Of a stretch of DNA of 64,000 nucleotides, positions 8,198 through 16,605 are shown one piece after another. The notes beneath the pieces are model-generated. The model did not search any database and was not told where the DNA came from. It saw nothing but the letters and a program-made list of their open reading frames with translations. How positions within the stretch are numbered: position 1 is the stretch's first letter; every line of letters starts with the position of its first letter. The position numbers were made by a program, and so were the translations under genes. The stretch comes from Empedobacter stercoris (GTDB taxonomy: Bacteria; Bacteroidota; Bacteroidia; Flavobacteriales; Weeksellaceae): the NCBI RefSeq assembly GCF_965137335.1, contig NZ_CBCRZD010000010.1; one strand, 5' to 3'.

Positions 8198-9031
8198 ATG
8201 GCAACAATAAATTGGCAAACGGTAAAAGAATATGAAGATATCACGTTTAAGAAATGTGATGGTGTAATGCGTATTGCTTTTAATCGTCCTGAAGTTCGTA
8301 ATGCGTTTCGTCCAAAAACAGTTTTCGAATTGTTAGACGCTTTTCAATTAGCAGAAGAAGATCGAGAAGTTGGTGTAATTCTATTAACAGGAGAAGGACC
8401 ATCTGCAAAAGACGGTGGTTGGGCTTTTTGTTCGGGAGGAGATCAACGCGTTCGTGGAGCAAAAGGCTACGAAGGACAAGATGGTGTTGGTCGTTTGAAT
8501 ATTTTAGAAGTTCAACGTTTGATTCGTTTTTCAACTAAAGTTGTAGTAGCTGTGGTTAACGGTTGGGCAGTTGGTGGAGGACATTCTTTACACGTTGTTT
8601 GCGACATGACATTAGCTTCTAAGGAGCATGCGATTTTCAAACAGACAGATGCCGATGTTGCGTCTTTTGATGGAGGTTATGGTTCGGCTTATTTGGCAAA
8701 ACAAGTTGGTCAAAAACGTGCGCGAGAGATTTTCTTTTTAGGATTGAATTACTCTGCTCAAGAGGCTTATGAGATGGGAATGGTGAACTTAGTTGTTCCT
8801 CATGATGAGTTAGAACAAGTAGCTTTTGATTGGGCACAAGAAATTTTAACAAAATCTCCTACAGCAATCAAAATGTTGAAATACGCGTTCAATTTAGTGG
8901 ATGATGGATTGGTTGGTCAACAAATATTTGCTGGTGAAACAACTCGTTTTGCTTACGGAACAGAAGAAGCTGTAGAGGGTAGAAATGCGTTCTTAGAAAA
9001 ACGTAAACGAGATTTTTCTAAATTTCGTTAA
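8198..9031 (+). CDS. menB: 1,4-dihydroxy-2-naphthoyl-CoA synthase
   Basis: A 277-aa crotonase-family enzyme that closes the second ring of the naphthoquinone by converting O-succinylbenzoyl-CoA to DHNA-CoA. MenB hallmarks are plain: RNAFRPKT near the N-terminus, CSGGDQR, NGWAVGGGHSLH (oxyanion hole), the DADVASFDGGYGSAYLA stretch and the C-terminal KRKRDFSKFR. Length is as expected. It is 94 nt downstream of menF, so it may also have its own promoter. It ends at a clear terminator. menD, menC and menE are not in this window. Confidence 0.95.
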   Translation: MATINWQTVKEYEDITFKKCDGVMRIAFNRPEVRNAFRPKTVFELLDAFQLAEEDREVGVILLTGEGPSAKDGGWAFCSGGDQRVRGAKGYEGQDGVGRLNILEVQRLIRFSTKVVVAVVNGWAVGGGHSLHVVCDMTLASKEHAIFKQTDADVASFDGGYGSAYLAKQVGQKRAREIFFLGLNYSAQEAYEMGMVNLVVPHDELEQVAFDWAQEILTKSPTAIKMLKYAFNLVDDGLVGQQIFAGETTRFAYGTEEAVEGRNAFLEKRKRDFSKFR

Positions 9032-9056
9032 TTTAATTTTACACCATATTTAGGAG

Positions 9057-9082
9057 AGCGGTACTTTGAGTATCGCTTTTTT
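9057..9082 (+). terminator. Terminator of menB
   Basis: A 9-bp stem (AGCGGTACT/AGTATCGCT, one G-T pair) with a 3-nt loop followed by six T. Confidence 0.75.
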
Positions 9083-9235
9083 AAATTAATTTATAATTTA
9101 ACAATAAACTTTTAGTAATTTTTTGTTAGAATTAATGGAAGTTTGGTTTAATATTGGAACAAATTAATTATCCAAAATCAATTTATTTTTTCTTAAAATC
9201 AATGTACATTTAAGGTTTAAAATTCAATTCGTAAA

Positions 9236-9373
9236 ATGACATCAGAGGAGAAAATTCCACCTATTTGGAAAAATAAAGAATTTGTTCCATTTATATTTTT
9301 AAACTGTACTTTTTTTGGGGGAGCTTACACATTGATTTATGATGGAAAAGTAGCTGTAAAATTGATTCAATAA
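9236..9373 (+). CDS. Small ORF, 45 aa, possible membrane microprotein
   Basis: An ATG-started 45-codon frame lies between the menB terminator and the GH25 gene, which it meets tail to tail (4 nt apart). The N-terminus is charged and polar (MTSEEKIPPIWKNKEF), then a hydrophobic stretch of about 20 residues (VPFIFLNCTFFGGAYTLIY) follows, and a short basic tail. That layout fits a single-pass small membrane protein. No family is recognised and no clear promoter is seen. It may be a chance frame. Confidence 0.35.
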   Translation: MTSEEKIPPIWKNKEFVPFIFLNCTFFGGAYTLIYDGKVAVKLIQ

Positions 9374-9377
9374 TTTT

Positions 9378-10214
9378 TTAAAGTGTCAAACCTTCCAAAT
9401 CATCAATTGTTCCGTTATAGATATTGACATCTACTTTATATCGTTTAACACCTTCTATAGTTGCTTTTTCCGTAAACTGCCAAAAATTCCAATGACCTTT
9501 CATTTCCTGTACCCAAAAATTGTAATTGGCAATCCAAATGATGTGGCCATCAAAATGATTTTGTAAATAATCTTCAAAATATTTGTCAGAGGTATATATT
9601 ATAGGTTTGATATCGTAATGCTCTTCCACAATTTTGCACCAATTCTTGATTCCTTCTACCAAACGTTCCATCGATTGCGTTTTTGGTAAGGTTTCGATGT
9701 CGAGAACTGGAGGTAAATCACCTTTTTTTAATTTTACTATATTGATAAAATTTTGAGCTTGTAAAGTCGAATTCTCATCAGGTCGATAAAAATGATAAGC
9801 ACCTCGCAAAATATTATTTTCTTTTGCTTCTTTCCAATTTTCCTCAAACCTAATATCAACAGACGATGTTCCCATAGTAGATCGGATAAAAGCAAAATTA
9901 ATGGGGTACAATTTGTAGATAGTATGCATTTTCGTCCAATCAATTTTACCTTGATATTGGGACACATCCACGCCAAACGTTTTGAGATAATATTTGTCCA
10001 TCACCTCAATATTTCTGATGTCATATTTCGTTACTTTTTCATCAGTAATTTTTTCACCTTTCAATGATTTTTCTACAATTGTAAAGTAATAATGAATTCC
10101 ATGGCGGTAACGATACGTAAAATATAGTACACACAAAATAACAAACGCAATAAAATAGGTCGAAGGTTTTATCTTCTTGTAAAAAGGTTGTTGTTTTATT
10201 TTTTTACGAGGCAT
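9378..10214 (-). CDS. Membrane-anchored glycoside hydrolase family 25 (lysozyme-like) protein
   Basis: A 278-aa GH25 muramidase-type protein, which would hydrolyse the MurNAc-GlcNAc bond of peptidoglycan. It has a basic N-terminus and one membrane helix at about 18-34, so the enzyme domain (78-278) faces the periplasm. GH25 motifs are GVDVSQYQG with D83, FAFIRSTMG, RGAYHFYRP and PPVLDIET with D172 and E174 as the catalytic DxE pair. It sits alone on the minus strand inside the menaquinone region, with menA divergent 88 nt away. A cell-wall remodelling role is inferred. Confidence 0.9.
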   Translation of the reverse strand: MPRKKIKQQPFYKKIKPSTYFIAFVILCVLYFTYRYRHGIHYYFTIVEKSLKGEKITDEKVTKYDIRNIEVMDKYYLKTFGVDVSQYQGKIDWTKMHTIYKLYPINFAFIRSTMGTSSVDIRFEENWKEAKENNILRGAYHFYRPDENSTLQAQNFINIVKLKKGDLPPVLDIETLPKTQSMERLVEGIKNWCKIVEEHYDIKPIIYTSDKYFEDYLQNHFDGHIIWIANYNFWVQEMKGHWNFWQFTEKATIEGVKRYKVDVNIYNGTIDDLEGLTL

Positions 10215-10288
10215 TTTAGTAGATGAAATAGAAATTATCTATGCAATATTAGTTCAATTTTCGATGATAAAAAAAGTAAAATCTTCAT

Positions 10289-10296
10289 TATCTTTG
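10289..10296 (+). promoter_or_regulatory. -7 promoter element of menA
   Basis: TATCTTTG matches TAnnTTTG and ends only 6 nt before the chosen menA ATG, which would make the mRNA leaderless or nearly so. No -33 box is evident. Confidence 0.5.
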
Positions 10297-10302
10297 TTCG
10301 GT

Positions 10303-11229
10303 ATGAAAAAATGGATATTAGCCGCAAGGCTTCGCACTTTACCACTTTCGTTGAGTGGATTATTGTTAGCTGGATTTATTGCAAAATCAGAAGGAATCTT
10401 CCGAAATGATATATTTTTCTTATCACTTTTAACAACTTTAGCTTTCCAAATATTGTCAAATTTCGCCAACGATTATGGTGATGCTGTAAAAGGAACAGAT
10501 GCAAATAGAGTAGGAGAGCAACGTGCAGTTGCTTCTGGTTTGATTACTCAAAAACAAATGAAAACTGCCATAGGTATCATGGTTGTCATTTCTTTGATTT
10601 GCGTTGCTACATTATTGTATGTGTCTTTTTATCCTCATGACATGAAGTATATTTATATATTTCTTGGATTAGGGGTAGCTTCTATTTTTGCAGCAATGGC
10701 TTATACAATGGGAAAAAAACCTTATGGATATATTGGTTTAGGAGATATTTTTGTCTTTTTATTCTTTGGAATTTTAGCTGTCGTTGGAGGTGAATTTTTA
10801 TATTCAAAAGTATTTCAATGGCAAATTTTGTTACCAGCTGCATCAATGGGATGTTGGAGTGTAGCAGTGTTGAATTTGAATAATATGCGCGATGTCAAAA
10901 ATGATGTCAAAAATAATAAAATCACTATTGCATCAAAGCTTGGATTTCAGAATAGTAAGTATTATCAAATGGCTTTAATGACAATTCCTTTTGTTTTGAG
11001 TGCCCTTTATGTAACGATGATTCCTGCAAAATCAGGAAAGTTATCAGGATTAGTATTCCTAATTTTAATCTTCTTTGCAAATGCTATTCGTCGTCAAATT
11101 TTTGCTGTAAAAGATCCAAAAGATTATGATCCGTTCTTGAAACAAGTCGCAATGTTAGCTTTATTCTTTGCTGTTTTATTGGGATATAGCTTAATTGGAT
11201 TTGACTTTATCGATACTTTAACGCGTTAA
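10303..11229 (+). CDS. menA: 1,4-dihydroxy-2-naphthoate polyprenyltransferase
   Basis: A 308-aa UbiA-family membrane enzyme that joins a polyprenyl chain to DHNA to give demethylmenaquinone. The first prenyl-diphosphate/Mg site is NFANDYGDAVKGTD, and the second Asp-rich loop is NNMRDVKNDVKNNK. About eight to nine hydrophobic helices are visible. The start MKKWILAARLRTLPLS is a typical MenA N-terminus. An in-frame ATG 39 nt upstream is rejected because a -7 promoter element lies between the two. It is 17 nt upstream of the UPF0173 gene and probably shares its transcript. Confidence 0.93.
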   Translation: MKKWILAARLRTLPLSLSGLLLAGFIAKSEGIFRNDIFFLSLLTTLAFQILSNFANDYGDAVKGTDANRVGEQRAVASGLITQKQMKTAIGIMVVISLICVATLLYVSFYPHDMKYIYIFLGLGVASIFAAMAYTMGKKPYGYIGLGDIFVFLFFGILAVVGGEFLYSKVFQWQILLPAASMGCWSVAVLNLNNMRDVKNDVKNNKITIASKLGFQNSKYYQMALMTIPFVLSALYVTMIPAKSGKLSGLVFLILIFFANAIRRQIFAVKDPKDYDPFLKQVAMLALFFAVLLGYSLIGFDFIDTLTR

Positions 11230-11246
11230 TCACAAAATAATATACA

Positions 11247-11927
11247 ATGAAAATTCAATACTTAGGTCATGCTTCTTTGGCTATCGAAGCAAATGGTAAA
11301 CACATTATTGTTGATCCTTTTATTACTCCAAATGAATTAGCTAAACATATCGATTTCGAAAGTTTAAAAGCTGACTATATCGTTTTAACACATGCACATC
11401 AAGATCATGTGTATGATGTAGAAGAATTGGCAAAACGAACAGGAGCGTTAATTATTTCGAATGCTGAAATCGCTGGTTATTATGCAGCAAAAGGTTTGAA
11501 TTCGCACGGAATGAATACAGGTGGGAAATTTAATTTTGATTTTGGATCAATTCAATCTACTATTGCTTTTCATTCGAGTTCTTTCGCAGATGGAACGTAC
11601 GGTGGTGATCCAAATGGTTATATTATCGAGAGTGAAGGAAAGCGTATTTACATCGCAGGAGATACCGCTTTGACGTATGAAATGAAACTGATTCCCGATA
11701 CAATTGGTCAATTAGATTTAGCTATTTTACCAATAGGGGATAATTTTACAATGGGTGCTAAAAGCGCTTCAATTGCGGCAGAATATGTTCAAGCAACTAA
11801 AGTTTTAGGTTATCATTATGATACATTTCCTCCAATAAAAATTGATAAAGCTGAAGCTAAATCAATATTCTTTTCACGTCATATTCAATTGATTTTATTA
11901 GAAATCGGGGAAGATTTAACCGTTTAG
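11247..11927 (+). CDS. UPF0173-type metal-dependent hydrolase (metallo-beta-lactamase fold)
   Basis: A 226-aa MBL-fold protein. The metal motif is THAHQDH at 48-54, with D23 in VDPF and D148-type ligands in the AGDTA loop further on. Length and the tail LLEIGE match the UPF0173 family, whose substrate is unknown. It follows menA by 17 nt and ends at a strong terminator, so it is likely in the same operon; whether this reflects a role in quinone metabolism is not known. Confidence 0.85.
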   Translation: MKIQYLGHASLAIEANGKHIIVDPFITPNELAKHIDFESLKADYIVLTHAHQDHVYDVEELAKRTGALIISNAEIAGYYAAKGLNSHGMNTGGKFNFDFGSIQSTIAFHSSSFADGTYGGDPNGYIIESEGKRIYIAGDTALTYEMKLIPDTIGQLDLAILPIGDNFTMGAKSASIAAEYVQATKVLGYHYDTFPPIKIDKAEAKSIFFSRHIQLILLEIGEDLTV

Positions 11928-11944
11928 AAAAAAATATTATCCAT

Positions 11945-11978
11945 AAATAAAAGCTCGTCCTCGGACGAGCTTTTATTT
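11945..11978. terminator. Strong bidirectional terminator
   Basis: A perfect 16-bp stem (AAATAAAAGCTCGTCC and its complement) with a 2-nt centre lies between the convergent UPF0173 and KAS III genes; both directions give U-rich tails. Confidence 0.9.
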
Positions 11979-11996
11979 TTTTATGGAACAAGTTCA

Positions 11997-13058
11997 TTAA
12001 AATTTATAAACAATTGCATTTACATTCATACCTGCACCAACAGATGCAAATAGAACAATATCGCCTTTGTTTATTTGATGTGAAGATAATTCACCGTTCA
12101 GAATCATTTTTAATAAGATAGGAATTGTGGCAACACTACTATTTCCTAATTTATCAATAACCATAGGCATTATATTCTCAGGAACAGGTTGTTCATACAA
12201 ATCAAAAAATCTCTTTACAATAGCTTCATCCATTTTTTCATTTGCTTGATGAATAATGATTTTATTTAATTGTGAAATCGTATATCCACTTTCATCAAAA
12301 CATTTTTTCATCGCGTCAGGAACATTCGATAAAGCAAACTCATATATCTTTCGTCCAATCATTTTTATATACTTGACATCTGGACAAGTTTCTGTGTTAT
12401 AAGATTTTCCAAAAAATAGATAATCTTTTTCAGTTAAAGTGAATGAAGCTGAAAGATGTGATTTTAAACCTTCGTCATCATGATTATTTATTTCCAATAT
12501 TGCAGCACCAGCACCATCTGCATAAATCATGCTGTCTCTATCATGGATATCAACAACCCTCGATAAGGTTTCTGCGCCAATAACCAAACATCTTTTTGCA
12601 ATTCCAGCTTTAATAAAGGCATTCGCCTGTATCATACCTTCTAGCCATCCTGGGCAACCAAAAAGTACATCATAAGCAACGCAATAATTATTTTTGATTT
12701 GCAATTGATGTTTAACTCGTGAAGCTAAGCTTGGAACTGAATCTGATTGAATTGTACCTGAAATTACATCTCCAAAATTGTGTGCAAAAATGATATAATC
12801 TAATGTTTCTGGATCTATTCCCGAGTTTTCTATCGCCTGTTTAGCGGCAATGAAACCTAAATCTGATGTAACTTGATTATTGTTGGCATACCGTCTTTCT
12901 TCTATACCTGTTATAGATTTTAATTTTTCTGCAATGATGGTATTATTTTGTTTTAATGCAACTCCTTTTTCATCAAGAAAGTTATGTTGAGCAAAAAATA
13001 AATTTGTGATTGTTTCGGAGGGAATGTAGTTACCTACACCAATTATTTTACTTGTCAT
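11997..13058 (-). CDS. 3-oxoacyl-ACP synthase III (KAS III/FabH-like)
   Basis: A 353-aa thiolase-fold condensing enzyme with a complete KAS III triad: C135 in LFGCPGW, H270 in IIHQAN and N306 in LGNSSVA. FabH starts fatty acid synthesis by condensing acyl-CoA with malonyl-ACP; relatives start other acyl chains or make ketones and pigments. It is alone, not in a fab cluster, and its region around 205-235 is longer than in housekeeping FabH. It may therefore be a second, specialised enzyme. A near-consensus -7 element (TACCTTTA) lies about 65 nt upstream of the start. Confidence 0.85.
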   Translation of the reverse strand: MTSKIIGVGNYIPSETITNLFFAQHNFLDEKGVALKQNNTIIAEKLKSITGIEERRYANNNQVTSDLGFIAAKQAIENSGIDPETLDYIIFAHNFGDVISGTIQSDSVPSLASRVKHQLQIKNNYCVAYDVLFGCPGWLEGMIQANAFIKAGIAKRCLVIGAETLSRVVDIHDRDSMIYADGAGAAILEINNHDDEGLKSHLSASFTLTEKDYLFFGKSYNTETCPDVKYIKMIGRKIYEFALSNVPDAMKKCFDESGYTISQLNKIIIHQANEKMDEAIVKRFFDLYEQPVPENIMPMVIDKLGNSSVATIPILLKMILNGELSSHQINKGDIVLFASVGAGMNVNAIVYKF

Positions 13059-13297
13059 TTAATCTGTCTAACTAAATTTAGAACTCTTCTTCAGTAAAAA
13101 GCTTTTTTATTTAATTAAGTATTAAAGGTAGTGTAAATCTTATGACATATATAAATATTTTAATTTTTGTTTAAAAAAATGAAATATTCATAAAGCAAAT
13201 AAAGATTTTTTATTAATCAGTACAGAAAGTGAATATTATATTATAAATTAATAAAACATTTTAAAAATCTTTAACTTAGACTTCTGTCGATTTTTTT

Positions 13298-13305
13298 TAA
13301 ATTTG
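13298..13305 (+). promoter_or_regulatory. -7 promoter element of the glutathione peroxidase-bshB1 pair
   Basis: TAAATTTG fits TAnnTTTG, 16 nt before the ATG. The context is very AT-rich, so a chance match is possible. Confidence 0.45.
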
Positions 13306-13321
13306 TTAAAAATAATACACA

Positions 13322-13918
13322 ATGAAATACTTATTCATCGGATTTTTAGGATTGTTTATAGCTTGTAATGCGCAAGAAACAAAGAAATCAGTTTCTAAAA
13401 AACAATCCATTCAACAAACCACAAAAACACCACAAAAAATGAATAAAATTTACGATTATACATTTAAGGATATCAATGATGAAGATTTTAATTTTGCTGA
13501 TTTAAAAGGTAAAAAAATCTTGATTTTGAACACAGCTTCAAAATGTGGTTATACACCTCAATATGATGCATTAGAAAAATTGTACCAAGAATACAAAGAT
13601 CAAGGTTTGGTTGTTGTAGGATTTCCATCAGATAATTTTGGTGGACAGGAATTTGATAATAACGAAGAAATAGCTAATTTTTGTAAATTAAATTATGGCG
13701 TTACATTTCCTTTGATGTCGAAAAGTGATGTCATTGGAAAAAATCAAAATGAAATTTTCAAATTCTTAACAAAAAAATCATTGAATGGTAAATCTGACCA
13801 TGAAGTGAAATGGAATTTTACAAAATTTTTGATTAATGAAGATGGAACGTTAGAAACTGCTTATTCATCAAAAGTAAAACCGGATGACAAACAAATAATA
13901 GATTGGTTAAATAAATAG
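13322..13918 (+). CDS. Glutathione peroxidase-family protein, probable lipoprotein
   Basis: A 198-aa thiol peroxidase of the GPx fold. The catalytic set is present: C75 in ASKCGYTPQY, Gln in FGGQEF, and Trp-Asn in VKWNFTKF; a Cys in NFCKLNYG could be the resolving residue, as in thioredoxin-linked Cys-GPx. The first 15 residues form a hydrophobic leader ending LFIAC, a passable lipobox with C15, followed by a 25-residue polar linker. This points to an envelope-anchored peroxidase rather than the usual cytoplasmic form. It is 3 nt upstream of bshB1, linking it to low-molecular-weight thiol chemistry. Lipidation is inferred from the lipobox only. Confidence 0.88.
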   Translation: MKYLFIGFLGLFIACNAQETKKSVSKKQSIQQTTKTPQKMNKIYDYTFKDINDEDFNFADLKGKKILILNTASKCGYTPQYDALEKLYQEYKDQGLVVVGFPSDNFGGQEFDNNEEIANFCKLNYGVTFPLMSKSDVIGKNQNEIFKFLTKKSLNGKSDHEVKWNFTKFLINEDGTLETAYSSKVKPDDKQIIDWLNK

Positions 13919-13921
13919 TAA

Positions 13922-14623
13922 ATGAAGTTAGATATTCTTGCAATTGGAGCACATCCTGATGATGTAGAATTGGGATGTGGTGGAACACTTGCAAAAGAAA
14001 TTAGAAACGGTAAAACAGTCGGAATTCTCGATTTAACGAAAGGAGAATTAGGGACTCGTGGTACTGATGAAACTCGTCGTGAAGAAGCAAATGATGCCAA
14101 AGATATTTTGGGTGTGGTTGTAAGAGAAAACCTTGGGATTGCAGATGGTTTTTTCTTGAATGACAAAGAGAATCAATTGAAAATTGTAGATGTTATTCGT
14201 AAATATCAACCTGATATTATTTTGAGTAATGCACCGCATGACAGACATCCAGATCATGGAAAAGGATCAGATTTAGTGAATACCGCTATTTTTTTATCAG
14301 GATTGCCAAAGATAGAGAATGGTTTAGCAGCTTGGCGTCCTAAGAAACACTTTCATTATATTCAATGGTTGCCATTAGAGCCTCATTTTGTAGTGGATAT
14401 TTCAGGTTTTATAGATACGAAAGTAGAAGCTTGTATGGCTTATAAAACACAATTCTTTGATCCAAATTCGAGCGAACCACAAACGCCAATTTCATCCAAA
14501 AATTTTACAGATTCTATTCGATATCGTGCATATGATTTGGGAAGATTAATAGGAACTGAGGCAGGAGAAGGTTTTATTTCGAGAAGTTATATTGGCGTAA
14601 ATAATTTAGATTCTTTAATTTAG
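13922..14623 (+). CDS. bshB1: Bacillithiol biosynthesis deacetylase BshB1
   Basis: A 233-aa PIG-L/LmbE zinc deacetylase that removes the acetyl group from GlcNAc-malate during bacillithiol synthesis. The zinc motif AHPDDVELG is at 10-18 (H11, D14) and the second motif HDRHPDHGKG at 106-115 supplies the other His ligand. The length and the GELGTRGT stretch fit BshB1 rather than generic PIG-L proteins. It is co-transcribed with the peroxidase gene just upstream and ends at a hairpin. bshA and bshC are not in the window. Confidence 0.92.
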   Translation: MKLDILAIGAHPDDVELGCGGTLAKEIRNGKTVGILDLTKGELGTRGTDETRREEANDAKDILGVVVRENLGIADGFFLNDKENQLKIVDVIRKYQPDIILSNAPHDRHPDHGKGSDLVNTAIFLSGLPKIENGLAAWRPKKHFHYIQWLPLEPHFVVDISGFIDTKVEACMAYKTQFFDPNSSEPQTPISSKNFTDSIRYRAYDLGRLIGTEAGEGFISRSYIGVNNLDSLI

Positions 14624-14655
14624 AAATAAAGGTTAAAAAAACCTTTATTTTTTTG
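14624..14655 (+). terminator. Terminator of gpx-bshB1
   Basis: An 11-bp perfect stem (AAATAAAGGTT/AACCTTTATTT) with a 5-nt A loop, followed by T residues; it begins right at the bshB1 stop. Confidence 0.8.
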
Positions 14656-14664
14656 TGAAAATTA

Positions 14665-14695
14665 TTTGCAAGTACCGATTAATAGGCTATATTTG
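14665..14695 (+). promoter_or_regulatory. Consensus promoter of tRNA-His
   Basis: TTTG at 14665-14668, exactly 19 nt of spacer, then TATATTTG at 14688-14695. This is a full match to the Bacteroidota -33/-7 promoter. The tRNA begins 45 nt downstream, leaving a 5' leader for RNase P. Confidence 0.8.
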
Positions 14696-14740
14696 CAGTC
14701 CAATTGAGGAATTAAATAACAATAATTTCACAAGGCAAAT

Positions 14741-14815
14741 GGTGGTTGTAGCTCAGTTGGTTAGAGCGCCGGATTGTGGTTCCGGAGGTCGTGGGTTCGA
14801 GACCCATCATCCACC
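14741..14815 (+). tRNA. tRNA-His (anticodon GTG)
   Basis: A full cloverleaf can be drawn: D arm from AGCTCAGTTGG, anticodon stem CCGGA/TCCGG with loop TTGTGGT (anticodon GTG), and T arm GTGGG-TTCGAGA-CCCAT. An extra 5' G (G-1) opposite C73 is the tRNA-His identity element. The acceptor stem has one U-U mismatch at pair 5-68. No CCA is encoded. Confidence 0.95.
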
Positions 14816-14820
14816 CTTAT

Positions 14821-14854
14821 AAATCTCAATTTCGTTGGAAGTTGAGATTTTTTT
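14821..14854 (+). terminator. Terminator of tRNA-His
   Basis: Stem AAATCTCAA/TTGAGATTT, extended by three inner pairs, followed by seven T. Confidence 0.8.
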
Positions 14855-14933
14855 ATTATATAGAATTTTTCAAACTTAGCCTTTCTTTGAAAAACCATAT
14901 TAAATTCTTCTTAATTTTACCAAAACATTTGAA

Positions 14934-16580
14934 ATGAAAAAATCATCAATATTTTTAGGATTGATTGCTTTTACAGGAATTTTGAGTTCTTGTTCAACTC
15001 AAAAAGCAGTCAAAGAATCCACTCAAACTTCAACAGAAATGACAAAAGAATATGCCTATCAAACATATGCAAGTTTCCCATTAACTACAGATATATCGCA
15101 TTTAACAAAAAACGAAAAAGAAATTTTACGTTTGATGTTTAAAACAGCTGATATTATGGACGATTTATTTTGGCAACAAGCATACGGTGCTAAAATAGAT
15201 TTAATGGACGAAACCAAAGGAGAAGCCAAAGAATATGCAAAAATAAACTATGGCCCTTGGGATAGGTTGAATAACGAAACACCTTTTGTCAATGGAATTG
15301 GAGCAAAACCTGCAGGTGCAATGTTTTATCCTATTGATATGACGAAAGAGGAATTTGAACAGGCTAATTTGAAAGATGGTAAATCGCCCTATACAATAGT
15401 TCGTCGAAATAGAGAAGGTAAATTGTATACGATACCGTACCACGAAAATTTTAAAAATCAGTTATCTAAAGCAGCTGAATATTTAACGCAAGCTTCAGAA
15501 TTAGCAGAGGATGTAGGATTAAAAAAATATTTAAAATTACGTGCTGCCGCATTGATGACAGATGATTTTTATGCAAGTGATTTGGCTTGGATGGACATGA
15601 AAAATGCCAACATTGATATGGTTGTTGGACCAATCGAAAATTATGAAGATCAATTGTTTGGTTATAAAACGTCTTATTCCGCTTATATATTGGTGAAAGA
15701 TATTGAATGGTCAAAAAAATTGGCGAAATTTGTTCAATACCTACCAGAATTACAACGCAATCTACCTGTTTCTGCAAGTTATAAGAAAGAAGTTCCTGGA
15801 ACAGATTCCGATCTTAATGCGTATGATGTGGTGTATTATGCTGGAGATTGTAATGCAGCAGGAAAAACAATCGCGATTAACTTACCAAATGACGAACGTG
15901 TGCAATTAGAAAAAGGAACACGTCGTTTGCAATTGAAGAATGCGATGAAAGCGAAGTTCGATAATATTTTAGTTCCAATATCTACCGCTTTAATTGATGA
16001 AAGTCAACAAAAAAATATAAAATTTGATGCGTTTTTCTCAAATGTAATGTTTCATGAAGTTGCACACGGATTAGGAATTAAAAACACAGTGAACGGAAAA
16101 GGTAGTGTTCGAGATGCATTAAAAGAAGCGAATTCGGCTTTAGAAGAAGGAAAAGCAGATATTCTTGGCTTGTATATGGTGAATCAATTGTTAAAAAAAG
16201 GAGAATTGACAGGAACTCAAGAAGATTATTTTGTGACGTTTTTGGCAGGAATTTTACGTTCTGTTCGTTTTGGTGCAAGCTCTGCTCATGGACAAGCAAA
16301 TATGATTGCATTTAATTATTTTGCAGAAAATGGCGCTTTCGTGAAAACGGAGAGAGGTCGTTACAAAGTAAATGTTGTAAAAATGGAACAAGCGATGAAT
16401 GGCTTATCAGAATTGATTTTGACGTTGCAAGGAAATGGTGACTACAATGGTGTTAAAAAATTATATGCTGACAAAGGAACAATTCATAGCGATTTACAAC
16501 AAGATTTAGATGTTTTGAAAACAAAAAATATTCCAGTGGATGTCATATTTGAACAAGGTCCGAATATGTTAGGATTGTAA
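14934..16580 (+). CDS. Zn-dependent peptidase of the dipeptidyl peptidase III (M49)-like family, lipoprotein
   Basis: A 548-aa exported metallopeptidase. The signal peptide ends in LSSC, a good lipobox with C20, so it should be anchored in the envelope. The zinc site is FHEVAHGLG at 373-381 (H374, E375, H378), with the second motif EEGKAD at 404-409 giving the third ligand. M49 proteins release dipeptides from N-termini of short peptides. Here the motif is HEVAH rather than the HELLGH of classical DPP III, as in other bacterial M49-like proteins, so exact activity is inferred. It fits with the many other peptidases in this window. Confidence 0.82.
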   Translation: MKKSSIFLGLIAFTGILSSCSTQKAVKESTQTSTEMTKEYAYQTYASFPLTTDISHLTKNEKEILRLMFKTADIMDDLFWQQAYGAKIDLMDETKGEAKEYAKINYGPWDRLNNETPFVNGIGAKPAGAMFYPIDMTKEEFEQANLKDGKSPYTIVRRNREGKLYTIPYHENFKNQLSKAAEYLTQASELAEDVGLKKYLKLRAAALMTDDFYASDLAWMDMKNANIDMVVGPIENYEDQLFGYKTSYSAYILVKDIEWSKKLAKFVQYLPELQRNLPVSASYKKEVPGTDSDLNAYDVVYYAGDCNAAGKTIAINLPNDERVQLEKGTRRLQLKNAMKAKFDNILVPISTALIDESQQKNIKFDAFFSNVMFHEVAHGLGIKNTVNGKGSVRDALKEANSALEEGKADILGLYMVNQLLKKGELTGTQEDYFVTFLAGILRSVRFGASSAHGQANMIAFNYFAENGAFVKTERGRYKVNVVKMEQAMNGLSELILTLQGNGDYNGVKKLYADKGTIHSDLQQDLDVLKTKNIPVDVIFEQGPNMLGL

Positions 16581-16605
16581 GAAGTTAAATATCAATACAA
16601 AATTT

